A stretch of DNA of 64,000 bases, from positions 26,226,001-26,290,000 of the forward strand of contig CM114273.1 of assembly GCA_050084515.1 (NCBI GenBank), read 5' to 3'. A program made the translations under genes and the position numbers. Under the pieces are notes generated by a model. That model ran no database searches and was not told the origin of the DNA. It worked only from the letters and a program-made list of their open reading frames with translations. The DNA is from Blasia pusilla (Eukaryota > Marchantiophyta > Marchantiopsida > Blasiales). Positions 37,491 through 48,638 of this stretch are shown in pieces (the stretch's first letter is position 1; every line of letters starts with the position of its first letter).

Positions 37491-38232
37491 TGTGATCTCC
37501 ATGTATATGTATGAGTTGATTTTTGTACATGTGTAGATCGACCCATGTGTGGGGAAGATTGGTGTTGTGTGGTGTAGATGTGACCAACGATGTATGTTAT
37601 GTAGCAATATGTATGCGCACGACAACTGTCACATCTGAGTAGCCAATAGGCCGAGATCTATCGTGGATAGGGCGTAGGAGCCAGCGGACTATCTTGAGTG
37701 TAACTTTGTCCCACGATGTCCGATGAGGTTGAGGATAGGTCCATTGTGTCAGGAACAACTTTCATGTTGAGGTCTTTCACAACCGGGTGACTTGCTGACC
37801 AGGTCACCCGCCCTTGGTAACCTGTGCGCGCAGGTTACCAAGGGGAGGGTTATTTCTAGGGGAAAAGCCTTTTGGCTCTTCCCAACCCTATATAATAGAG
37901 GAAGGTGGATTTCCTAAGCCATATTTCTCATGTTGGGCCGTTGGAGCACCTCTCTTGTATGTGTGTGAGGTAGGACTAGGGTGCTAGCATTCGGATTTCT
38001 TGATAGCACAGGGTGGACGAGGCTCGATATGCTGATGTAGATTGAGGAGTGGAGTTTTAGGCTAGGTGTGTGGTTTTTACTACTCTTTATTTTTGTTTTT
38101 TGATCTCCATGTATATGTATGAGTTGATTTTTTTACATGTGTGGATCGACCTGTGTGTGGGGAAGATCGGTGTTGTGTGGTGTAGATGTGACCAACGATG
38201 TATGTTGTGTAGCAATATGTATGCGCATGACA
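37491..38232 (+). repeat. LTR-A copy 3
   Basis: Begins TGTGATCTCCATGTATATG directly after the purine tract and ends GCGCATGACA. About 135 bp at each end are direct repeats of one another (37491-37624 and 38098-38232). The body starts TGTCACATCTGAG at 37627. Within it is GGTAACCTG-N6-CAGGTTACC (37816-37839) and, about 50 bp downstream, the TATA box CCTATATAATAG (37887-37898), so this is probably the LTR promoter. Confidence 0.8.
37887..37898 (+). promoter_or_regulatory. TATA box of LTR-A
   Basis: CCTATATAATAG in the LTR body, downstream of a conserved inverted repeat. A TATA-like element occurs at the matching place in LTR-A copy 1. A transcription start some 30 bp downstream is inference. 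Confidence 0.6.
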
Positions 38233-38255
38233 TCTTGCCAACATAAGAAGAGAAA

Positions 38256-38433
38256 GTAGCCAAATGTCCAAGTGGCCAAGTAGCTAGCTGACCAAGTGGC
38301 CAAGTGGCCCTTTTAGCCAAGTGGTCAAGTGTCTTAGGTTAGATGTTGGACTGCTAAAAGTAGCAGCATTTAGGTAGTTCCTTTAACACATTTTAAGTCG
38401 AACACCTTTATCTAAAATGTATTTATCTAACAC
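38256..38433 (-). repeat. Copia 3' LTR, truncated
   Basis: On the - strand it begins TGTTAGATAAATACATTTTA and aligns with 42982-42805. It stops within the CAAGTGGC repeat zone at about 38256, where it meets unrelated sequence next to LTR-A. The missing distal half resembles 55039-55190. Confidence 0.85.
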
Positions 38434-41400
38434 TTCCACTGAGCTAGGATAATCTAGCTGGAAGAACATGCAGCTGTCTACTCGAAAAGAGTCGTATCTC
38501 CCACTCACTTGCATATCCTACATCCTAATATTTGGAGTAAGAAATAATGTTGGTCTTTAGATAGACTTTTAGTCAAAACATCAGTAACCTGAATTGAGGA
38601 TCTACATTCTTGTAGACGAATATGTTGTTGCTGAATGTTAACTGATATGAAGAAGAATTTTAGTTCCAAATGTCAGATTTTGGAATTGGAACAAAAATTA
38701 TTTGATAGTTGAATTGCAGCTTGATTGTCTTCGTAAAGAATTGTTGGAGTTTGTTGTAAAAAACCAATCTCAGCAAGTAAATGTCGAATCCAAAGTATTT
38801 CTTTGGTGGCCTCATTAAGGGCTATATATTCAGCACAGTAGTAGACTATGTAGTAAATGCTTCCTTGAGGCCCAATGTCTTGCACCTCCTACCATGATAA
38901 GAACAAATCCTGAAATAGATTTTCTATCATCTTTAGAAGAAGCTTAAGTCGCATCCTGCATAGGCACGAAGAGTAAAATCATGGGTGGAACCATCAAAGG
39001 TCATACCCATACTCAAGTTCCCTTCAAATACCTTAGAACATGCATGGCGGCTTGCCAATGCTCAATAGAATAGTTAGACATGTATTTACATAACCGGCCG
39101 ACATGAAAGAGATGTCGGGACGAGTCATGGTTGAAGCATACATAAGACTTCCAACTATCGTAGCATATGGATATTGCTGAAAATGAGCAAGATCATCACT
39201 TGTAGGAGCAGATGTGGGCTTGGACAATGTTGTCCCAAACACGTAAGGGGTAGAAAGCGTATGACAATCTTTCATACCGAATTCTACAAGTTTTTCACAG
39301 ATATACCTTTGTTGATGCAAAGAAATCTTGTGATGTGCCCTGTCTCTTACCACCTGAAGTCCTAACAAGTGATGAAGCTCTCCCATGTCAACCATTTTAA
39401 AAATGGTGAACATGAATTTTAAATTGTTGTAGTGAATGAGATTATCGCTAGAATAGCAAGATCATCTACATATACAATTATGAGTAATTGATCTCAGAGA
39501 AGATCGTTTGTGATACAAACAAGGATCATAAGTACTTCGAGAAAAACTGCAGAAGTCAAATATCCATCCATCTTTTGATACCAAGCTCGGGAGGATTGCT
39601 TCAAGCCATAAAGAGCTTTCTTGAAGACATACTGTGGACCTTGATGAGTTGCCTCAAACCGGAGGTTGATGCATGTATATGATTTCTTGTAGATCACCAT
39701 GAAGAAAAGCGATCTTGACGTCCATTTGATGTAGTTCAAAGATTGAACAAAGAAGAATGGAAATCGACATCCGGAGAGAAGTGATATTTATGACAGGAGA
39801 AAATGTTTCTTTGTAATCAATTCCTTCTTTCGTGAATAACCTTTGGCTACCGGCTGGCTTTGTACTTGAGAATACTTCTGAAGAAGACCGCTTGATCTTA
39901 TAAACCCATTTACAAGAGACTATATTGGTAGTATTTGTGGATGACTTGCGCTTTTAGGATTTGTCACAAGAATCCAGATTTTGTTTTCATGAAGAGAGGC
40001 AATTTCAGCTTCCATAGCAGTTTCCCATTCATGATAATCTAATCTAGAGAGGGCTTGTTCAAGTGAGTGGATCAGATTGGATACAAGAAGAGAGAAGAAT
40101 GTTTGAGCAAGCAAAGACATCATACATATGTCTTGCACGGATGTTCGTGATGATCGCCTAGGATGAAAAGACGTGGGCAGATGTCCCATGGATTTCTCTA
40201 AAGCAACAAAGACATGTTTCTCTTGAAGTATCTCCCACTATTTCAGTATTTGTCTCAAGTGTAGTTTTTCTTCTTTGCTTTGGGGACAGTTATCGGTTGA
40301 GTTTTCTCTTGGGAAATAATCAAAAATGGAGAGTAAGTAGAGTGAAAAACATGAGAGAAGGAGAAAGGAGTATCTTCATTGAAGACAACATCTTTCTTTG
40401 AGAAAAACACGTTTGTATTGGGATTGAAAAGTTCATAACATCTAGAACCAATGATAACCAAGGAATATACATTCTTCACCGTAGAATCCATCTTTCTTCT
40501 TCTCTCATTTTGGAATGAGAGCAAATGCTTGACATCCAAACACTCAAAGATGTGTGAGAGTAGGTTTGAGACCACTCCAAGCTTGAAAATTTCGTTGTTG
40601 AAAGAGTTTGAGTAGGACTCAAGTTTGGAAGATAGTTAGTTGTAACAATTGCTTCTCCCCAAAATGATATAGGAAGGCGCATGTGAATGAGCATACATCT
40701 TGCCTTTTCCTATAGTGTGCGGTTGAGTCTTTCAGCAGATCCATTCTGCATAGGAGAATCTCTTCCTGTGCGTTGATGAAGAATACCAAAAGTCCAAGAA
40801 AGACTTGGAAAGAAGAGTCTATGTATTCACCACCTCCATCCTGCTCGAGAACACGAACCTGGAGCAAGTTTCTTTCTCAACCATGATTTTGAACGGAATG
40901 TAGAAAAGACATCGACTTCTTGTGAAGAATATAGAAAAATGATTTCTTTGTATATTGGTCAAGAAAAGTACAGAAATAGTAGGCGTTTCCAATACGGGTG
41001 TCTTCATTGGTCCCGCCGGATCACCGTGAATCAGATCTAGAGCCTTTTGAACAGAAGACCTTGTCCATCTCTGTGATATGTTGCCGATGAGCTTGCCTTT
41101 AGCACGGCTTTTGCAGAAATTGAGATCATCGACATGATCTAGACCTTGAACCATTTTCTTTTGATGTAGTTGCAATAAATCTTGATTGTTGAGATGTCCC
41201 ATACGATTGTGCAAAGAGTGGATGAACTTCTAGCTATCAAAATTGTCGATGGAGTACAAGATTGACATTCAATTAGATACATGCCATGCCTGGCAAAGCC
41301 TGTACCTAAACAATGACCTTGCTTGATGAGTTCAAAAGACATATTTTGAGAATAGAAAAGGGTATCTATAGAGTTTTCAGCAAGTTTCTTCACGAAACAA

Positions 41401-42625
41401 TATTGTGTTGTCTGTAGGAATGACAGAACATTGGAAAGAGTATGTAATTGAAAAGAGCCTTTGACAAAAGCTTTAATTGAACATTCCAAGTAGTTGTAGA
41501 GATATTTTGCCATTGCCTATTCAGAAATGAGAATTGGAGAAATAGGAAGGAAATGAGAGAACAGATTCTCTTTGACAACAAACATGGGAATTTGAACCAG
41601 AATCAAGGATCCAAAGTTTGGAAAGATGGGAAAGTAGATGTAGAGGATCTTTATATCATGAACAGATAGAGTGGTTCATCGGTTGTAGTTCCTCACATGT
41701 GGAGCATTTTAATGCTTGAGTGATATGTGAAGTATTGAGTAGTAAAGATGAGGTATCTTAGTTGAGTTTTGCAAAGACTCACGGAATTTCTTGAAAAATT
41801 TCTGTTAGGACATTTGTTGGAGATGTGATCTTTCTCGTTACAAATGTAATAGTAAGGTTGTTTTCCATTCCTCTCGAGGAATGTTTCTTTGATATTGAGT
41901 AGATATAGACTGAAATGGACGTTTCTGGTAGAATTATCAATAGAATTGGAAACAAGAATAATTTCAAAATTGGAAGGTTTATCTAGTTCAGTAATCATAC
42001 AAGATACTCAGTTTGAAGATCGTCAAAAGAAGGTTTATCTTTCTACATCAATACGTGAATGAGAGATTTGTATTCAAGCAGAAATCTGCTAATAGCAAAA
42101 GTGAATAGAGATGTGTCTCGAAACAAGAGATCTCATGGATGCAAGATTATTTGCAATAATCTTGAGTTGTGATGAAAAATCTTGAGATGATCTGCAAGAT
42201 TCAACAAAGTGAGTTTGTACATGGATGCTTGTAAGTGTAGTACAGAGAATGAACTGTCGTATCATAATTATGACATAGGCAGCCCTGCATTTCTTGAGTG
42301 TATGAAGATGTTCTGTTAGAGCAAGAGGTTCTCTGTCAAATGTAAACAAATCGAGAGCGAGCGACTTTCTAACTTTTCATTCTCGTTGAATAGTCGTGTT
42401 TGAAGTATACGTTGACGAACATATGCTTGAGGTGCTTTATCTGCAATTTGAAGGAGAGGTAGGTGACGATCTAACACGGATGTATTATATACTCTTTTAA
42501 CTACTGCGTCCCATAAATCTCTATAAACAAGAAGATTGTAAACAAGATTCTTCCACTGTTTCCAGTTAGAACCATCAAAGAGTCCAACATGGAAACCATC
42601 GTGATTCCCATTCAAGCCCATAACC
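38434..42625 (-). pseudogene. Ty1/copia retrotransposon polyprotein, inactivated
   Basis: On the - strand in order: gag from the ATG at 42621 (MGLNGNHDGFHVGLFDGSNW). A zinc knuckle CNEKDHISNKC lies near 41850, whose first Cys is replaced by Tyr. The integrase HHCC region HNRMGHLNNQDLLQLH is at about 41210, followed by the core with LDLIHGDPAGPM. RT follows, with TNPKSASHP and YVDDL near 39470. The RT tail MVDMGELHHLLGLQVVRDR is at 39400. RNase H has EYIALNEATKEILWIRHLL and EDNQAAIQLSNN near 38860-38690. This is copia order (integrase before RT). Stops and frameshifts divide it into about ten frames. The LTRs are 42626-42982 (5') and 38256-38433 (3'). Confidence 0.9.
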
Positions 42626-42982
42626 TATTAGAAATATATGAGAGATGTATACACAATGGTAATGATACAATGGTAAAGCTGCGCCTAAACTTTATGGAGA
42701 ACTTCAAGTATGATGTTTATTCAAGCCCCAGACTATATACTAATCTGGATAGTGGCTAGAGACAAGATAGTCTGTGGCTGAGTGGCAATGTGACCAAGTG
42801 GCCAAGTAGCCAAATGTCCAAGTGGCCAAGTAGCCAGCTGACAAAGTGGCCAAGTGGCCCTTTTAGCCAAGTGGTCAAGTGTCTTAGGTTAGATGTCGGA
42901 CTGCTAAGAGTAGCAACATTTAGGTAGTTCCTTTAACACATTTTAAGTCAAACACCTTTATCTAAAATGTATTTATCTAACA
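42626..42982 (-). repeat. Copia 5' LTR
   Basis: 357 bp. On the - strand it begins TGTTAGATAAATAC and ends ATTTCTAATA (CTAACA in the copy at 55190). It contains short CAAGTGGC-type tandem repeats, a TATA-like TAGTATATAGTC and an AATAAA. Gag starts within about 5 bp of its end, so the usual leader is very short or lost. The outer flank (42983-42987) reads GTCCG on the - strand. Confidence 0.9.
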
Positions 42983-44219
42983 CGGACTACTCACATTATT
43001 ATTATAATTTGGAAATTAGGGCACCATTTGCACCCGAACCACTGAGATTTAACGGCCTCCCCAAGGCGATCCAACCATACGTCACAACAACCAATCATGT
43101 ACGAGCATCGGTTTTCCGACACTCCGGAAGTCACTTAGTCATATTCCGCTCATTGGAAATACCATCCCAGCCTTAAACCGGAAGTCATGTTCGGACATGG
43201 ACACTTACCGGTCACTTCACCGGATACCGTTCTCTACCGACAAACACTCATGTATGCCAATCGGATGCCGAAATGCTCCTAGAGTTGCGGAAACCCGCCG
43301 GTAGATCGAAATAGTGGACGGTAAATTAAAAAACAGTCGGCCATGGTTACTCGTAACCCCGGATCTCCCCGAACATTGCTCCTCCATCCGAATCACGACG
43401 GGAACACATGGCTAAAAAAACCACCGTGTGGTCCTTTGAGATGGGTGGATAGAGAAAAAAATTGGAATGTAGAATTATTTTATTTTAACCAGACCTCGTT
43501 CCAATGCATGGTAATTTATATTCCACATGGTAATAATTCCAATGCATGGTAATTTATATTATTACTGGAGAGTTTCTTTTATGTTGCAAACACCTCTCCT
43601 TCGGCACTTTCAACCAATAATATTGTTCATTTTTTGAACCAATAGGAACGTTTGAAATTAATTTAAAATCGCATTTAAAGACCTCCAAAATTAGTCATGA
43701 GAGGTAATTTGAATCACGGTCTTACACTTGTTTAAATTAACAAAACGTACAAGTATGATTCAAATTTGAAACCCAAAACCCTAAAAAGACGAAACGCTTG
43801 CTCAAAGTATAAAATGTTGATCAAAATTAAGTGAAACACTGTGGAATTTAGTAGATATATTATATAAAGTTAGAAATAGGTTTACAATTTGTTACTGACT
43901 CCAACATATGGCACAAATGTATTACATTAAACTTAGAATCAATCATATAATTGAGCTCTAAAAAATACATACATGATTTGGAAACTAGATCTTTTAACTT
44001 GAGACTTGTTAATGGTCAATAAGGAGGAAATTGGAATTATCTTGCGTTGAGCGATAAATATAAATTACATTGAATCAATGATATAGTTTCAATATCTTTA
44101 ACATATGGAATAAATCAAAAAATCCATGTGTGTTTAGCAATAACATAAGTAGATTATTTATGTTCAAATAAATTTATCTTCAATTTGGAAGTTTGAGTGT
44201 TACACGAATCGTGCACCCA
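42983..44219. other. Spacer with no supported gene
   Basis: A moderately GC-rich patch at 43020-43430 is followed by AT-rich DNA. A 28-base direct repeat around TTCCAATGCATGGTAATTTA occurs at about 43499 and 43528-43560. Otherwise nothing is recognised. Confidence 0.35.
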
Positions 44220-45060
44220 TTCCCTTGAATGTTGATCTTGTGTGTTATAGAAGTTTGCTTTTAAGAGTTTTCCTCTCTCATGATCTATAACCAAACGCAT
44301 TCATATTAGCCATGGTTTGGATTAACTAGGAAAGTTCCAAGGTTGACGTTCATATTTCGACTATTTGGACTTTGCTTGGTGTGAAAATCCCAATGCCAAC
44401 CACTCAATATGTCGTGTGCCTATTCCCTTGAACGTTGTTCTTGCGTATTGTGGAAGCTTGCATTCAACAAGTCAAACTCTTCGTGTTGATCTTCACCCAA
44501 ACACATTCCTATTGGGCCTAATTTGGATCGGTCACGCTCGCGTCTCCCTAAGTCGTGGTCTTGTGACACCCTTCAAGCTCCACCGATCTAGATTAGTTAA
44601 ATACTAACCTAACCCCTCACTCCTGCACACAAGAAAGTAATAGTCTAGGAACCTAAAACAACCGTGGTGCGCTCAATGGTCCTAACTTCCCAATGGACCT
44701 CAAACGAGTATCTAACCGAGGCTCAATATCTGAGTTATGGATAAAGGTCTAAGGATGGTGTCCACAACAAGTCTACTTGGAGTTGGTTTGGTGTCAGAAC
44801 CCCAATGCCAACCTCTCAACCCATCCCGTGGCCTTGGTTCACCCCCATGGTTTCCAAGGAGGGATTCATGTTCTAAACACCCTTGGAGATCCTCCCCTTT
44901 ATGCATAGATCTAGAGATTCCCACCCTCTCTCTACATCTAGGAAAGTCCTCTTTGGCCGCTCCTTGTGGCCATCAACCTAATTATCATTCCAATAGTTTG
45001 GGGATGGTTCTACATTTCTTCTCAATGCGTTTGTCCAGATTTTTAGTGTATTGGAATCGT
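44220..45060. repeat. Unclassified dispersed repeat, copy 2
   Basis: Matches 20241-21060 as described there. It also contains its own internal duplication: TGAATGTTGATCTTGTGTG at 44225 and TGAACGTTGTTCTTGCGTA at 44429. No family recognised. Confidence 0.55.
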
Positions 45061-45077
45061 CTTCTCACAAGCTTTCC

Positions 45078-45414
45078 ATGTCGTGCGCATACATATCGCT
45101 ACACAACATACATCGCTGGTCACATCTACACCACACAACACCGATCTTCCTCACATACGGGTCGATCCACACATGTACAAAAATCAACTCATACATATAC
45201 ATGGAGTCTCTCAGACATGACCTACTACCCTATACACATCTTGGATACATCCATCATCCGATCGCCACGTGACTCTCGCTGCTCCGGGATAAAAGCATGA
45301 CTCCACGCCTGCCTCACAAGGTCATCGGCACTCCTCTATAGCTCTCGAGTCGCACCCCACAATGGTGAAGAGGTCTCTATGAAGAGGTCTCAGGTGTCCC
45401 TCCCATGCCTTTCG
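45078..45414 (-). repeat. LTR-A end block and element 3' sequence
   Basis: 45078-45208 is the 135-bp LTR-A end block (from TGTCGTGCGCATACATATC to ATACATATACATGGAG). It is followed, on the - strand side upstream, by GTGTATAGGGTAGTAGGTCA, which matches the element 3' region at 37403-37422. The purine tract is deleted here. Confidence 0.65.
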
Positions 45415-46435
45415 TCAGGGAGGGCCAAGCATGATTTGGGATGAGGTGACCGGAGCATTGGATGAGCCTACAGTTGATGAGCGCAAGCGCGCCATAGGGT
45501 TCGCTACTGGTACTACGGCGGTGCCAGGGATGACTGAGGCATCCCGGAGACAGGTGTTGGGGCAGGCGATGGACCTCAATTGTCTCTCATGGATAGTCAG
45601 CCTAGGTATGGCTGAGCAGAGGTAGATGCGAGTGTCATCCATGCCATCACGCCCATTTAGTTGGACCATTGCCTGGTGGTCTGACAGGCATTGGATGGGG
45701 ACGAGACAAGGAGAGATAGGCACCCATGGATTTCCTGGGACGTCGTTCGAGCAAAGAGTGTGAAGGCGGCCATAGTAGCACATGTTCATTTTTTGGATGT
45801 AGAGCATGGTGTAGGAGGTCAGAGTGGAGTGGTTGTTGCGGAGGTGGCTAGGGTTGCTACATAGCAACCAAAGTCAGAGGTTACGTCCTCTCCAAGTGAG
45901 GTCATGATGGAGACTTGGGAGCCTATGATAGGTCTCAAGTTGATAGGAGGAGAGCGACGGCGAGTTCATAGGTTTCTGAGAGGGCATGTCACTTGTTTTG
46001 CCTTCAGTATGAGAGACTTAGGTACGCTGAAGGGTCATGGGATACGGATTGAGTTGGCTAGTGATACGCCAATATTTTGTCGACCCTATAGGTATTCTGA
46101 TATGGAGCGAGCCTTGATTCAGAGCAGGAGTCAGGACTTGTTGGAGGTAAGACTTGTGGAGTTATCACATGGGGAGTATGCATGTGCCACAGTCATGCCG
46201 GCCAAGAAGGATATGTATGGCAATTAGAAGGATAGGCGGATGTGTGGAGATTACCGTCCTATCAACCGACAGACAAGGTCAGATCGGTACGCCATGCCTA
46301 CTCGTGAGGAGATCTTTGATGCGGTAGGGCATGCAAAGATCTTCAGTACTTTAGATCTCCGTGCTGGCTATCATCAGCTTTTTTATCGATCTAGTGGCCA
46401 TGCATCCTTCATCATTGGCATAATTGTGGCAGAAG
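45415..46435 (+). pseudogene. Gypsy fragment: end of DNA methyltransferase, linker and RT start
   Basis: + strand. 45420-45625 encodes the C-terminal methyltransferase motifs: MIWDEV, DERKRAIGFATGTTAV (motif IX region), then RRQVLGQAMDLNCLSW (motif X-like). 45904-46227 encodes a linker rich in Arg (GGERRRVHRFLRGH) and ends CATVMPAKKDMYGN and a stop. 46240 onward gives RT blocks CGDYRPINRQTRSDRYAMPT and IFSTLDLRAGYHQL. At about 46430 the sequence switches to an oppositely oriented copy. Confidence 0.8.
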
Positions 46436-48593
46436 CATACTCCCCAAGTGATCTCTCCACCACTCCAACGTCTGCCAAGTCTCAACTCCTACTCTGAATC
46501 AAGGCTTGCTCCATGTTGGAATACCAGTAGGATCATCGGAAGATAGGAGTATCACTATCCAACTCGATCCAAATTCTTGGACCCTTTAGCGTACCCAAGT
46601 TGTGCATACTATTTGCAAAATAGTCCCTGAATCTCCACAAGAATTGCAACACTCGTCTCCTCTCCGCTCCTATCAACCTAGGACCAATGACTGGTTCCCA
46701 AGTCTCTCTCGTGACCTCTGGAGAAGAGGAGGGTGGTGGTTGCTAACTACCAACCTCTGAAGCAGCAACATGCGCTCCCAACTTAGACACCAACTCTCTT
46801 GGCACTCCACTATGTCTTGCATGAGCGAAATGAACTCCCATCTCTATGTGCTCTCGTGACATATCCTATGAAGTCCATGGATGCCTCTCCATCACCATCG
46901 CGCCCCCAGCCAATGTCTCACCCGTCCTGATAGACGCTGCGCTGAAAAGTGGACGTAATGTCACAAACGCCTCTTGCATCCGTCTCTAATAAGCCAACCA
47001 AGATTGAACACCCAAGTAAGACACTTCAGGTCCATAGCCTAACTCAATAGATGTCTGCGTGATGCCTCTACCATCATAGGCACGGTCGTTGTACCTGTAG
47101 AGAACCCCATAGCTCGCTTTCGCTCGTCGGCGTTGGGCTCCACCAGTGTACTTGCATGCTCAACCCATATCATGCCTAGTCCTCCCTGACAAAAAGCATG
47201 AGATGACGGAAAACTCACCAACGTAGGCAATGCTACCCTCTGCTAACCCACCCCATTGGCCAGTTCCAATGGTGGTACATCATCATAAGTAACAACCTGA
47301 GATCTAAGATTGCATCCATTGTAAGTAGTGATGGTCTCTGGACTCCATCATAAGCCCGCCTCAGCAACTTTGATGGTAAAAGGTCCGTCCACCACAATCG
47401 TGGACGGTGTCCGTGCGATTCAACACTCGCCGCATCCAACATCACCGCCAATCCTATCCAGGACCGCACCTGATGTACAATCGCCATCACTCGAGCTCGA
47501 GTGTCACCTAACAATGGGACGTTCTCCAAAATGTAAGCTAGAGAACATTGTTGGATAGTTTGCAAGTGTCAAAGAACTTGCAACATCTCCCAAAACATGG
47601 TCGACCTCGGGTCTTGCAAGCCAAGTCCCCAACCCGCCAAAGAATGACCCTAACATGGCCACTCTGCCACCTCCAAGTGTATTGGACCAAACCTATCCAC
47701 ATCTGTTGCCCCCAACAATGAAATGTCAGCCAAAAATACCTATGGTATCCCATGATTGCAGACACTAGCAATAAATGAGGATACTGCTGGACTAGTCTCG
47801 ACACATGATGTAATGAGACTCTTCATGCAGTCTCATCTCTCTCAACATACAAGTACTACTATACTTGTACTCCGGCCTGCAACACTACAACCAACGATGT
47901 ACTAATCCCTCCAAAGAGATCTAGTATAAGTACATCCTCCTCGGGATACTACCATACAATCGGTGTGGTGTCCAAGGGTATTAACGTCTCCACTCCTAGA
48001 GCATATGGTAACTCTATCTCGTCTTGATCTAGAGCATAGGCTCGGCTTCATGCCTGCCTCTTGAGCTCGTCCCCCATAAAGTTGAAGAAGTGTCGCCAAA
48101 AGATGTAGCCACGCTCGTCATCGCATGCCACTCCTTATGACTATCCTCTACATTGGCGTTCCCCTCCAGTAAATCTCAAGGCCAACATAACATGCCACAA
48201 TAAGCAGCAATTGTTGTGGTTGACCCTCGGAGTGAACCATCAAGTCTTCCTGCATACTGCACGGGTAGCTAATTGGCTCGTCCGGCACCTGACTCCCAAC
48301 TTGGTCAATAGGAAGTTGTCTCCTCCCAAAAGTTAAGTGTGAAACCTAGAGGATACCATACGATAGCCGCTACCAAAACATCATAAGACTCGGCAGGTGT
48401 CACAACCGATCACGTCCACACCATTGCACTATCAGTAGGATGATTGGGCCGAATCCTCACTACAATCTCATCACGAGTCATGAACTGTGTCAGGGATGTG
48501 CCTCCCAGTGAAGCCTGAATCTGGAATTGGACATGGAGTGATCTCACACTTTCGCAACCCATTGCTACATATGACGCCAAGAAAGGAAGTGAC
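46436..48593 (-). pseudogene. Gypsy fragment: protease end, DNA methyltransferase and linker
   Basis: On the - strand, from 48593: decayed protease tail, then FMTRDEIVVRIRPNHP (48480-48430), matching copy A after its protease. The linker with YPLGFTLNFWEETTSY follows at about 48360-48310. The methyltransferase domain is at about 47940-47020. The Arg-rich linker toward RT lies at 46690-46440 (GAERRRVLQFL, TPIF, LIQSRS, LGEYASATIM). Several stops, including one in the catalytic loop, inactivate it. It is the only copy here spanning the whole methyltransferase. Confidence 0.85.
47020..47940 (-). pseudogene. C5-cytosine DNA methyltransferase domain inside gypsy pol
   Basis: Motifs appear in the order of C5 methyltransferases. 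Motif I is LDLFGGIST at 47925-47900. A V-rich strand and QQYPHLLLVSAIMGYH follow. The catalytic loop EWPC lies at 47664-47653, with Cys codon TGT and then TAG where Gln of the PCQ motif is expected, followed by GHSLAGWGLGLQDPRS. Motif VI is YILENVPLLGD at 47535-47505. Motif VIII is SHGHRPRLWWTD near 47420. Motif IX is ERKRAMGFSTGTT at about 47125-47085. Motif X resembles a decayed AMDL near 47035. The enzyme would methylate cytosine in DNA using S-adenosylmethionine. The fragments are in different frames, so it is dead in this copy. It is followed directly by the RT linker, so it was part of pol. Confidence 0.85.
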
Positions 48594-48638
48594 CTGCAGC
48601 CATTCGACGTGTCCATGTCACGTCGAATGGCTGCAGGT
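48594..48638. repeat. Perfect palindrome at an integrase-protease junction
   Basis: Arms of 19 bases (48594-48612 and 48620-48638, starting CCTGCAGCCATTCGACG) with a 7-base loop. On one side is integrase-end sequence, on the other protease-end sequence of the same family, which are not neighbours in an intact element. Confidence 0.9.
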
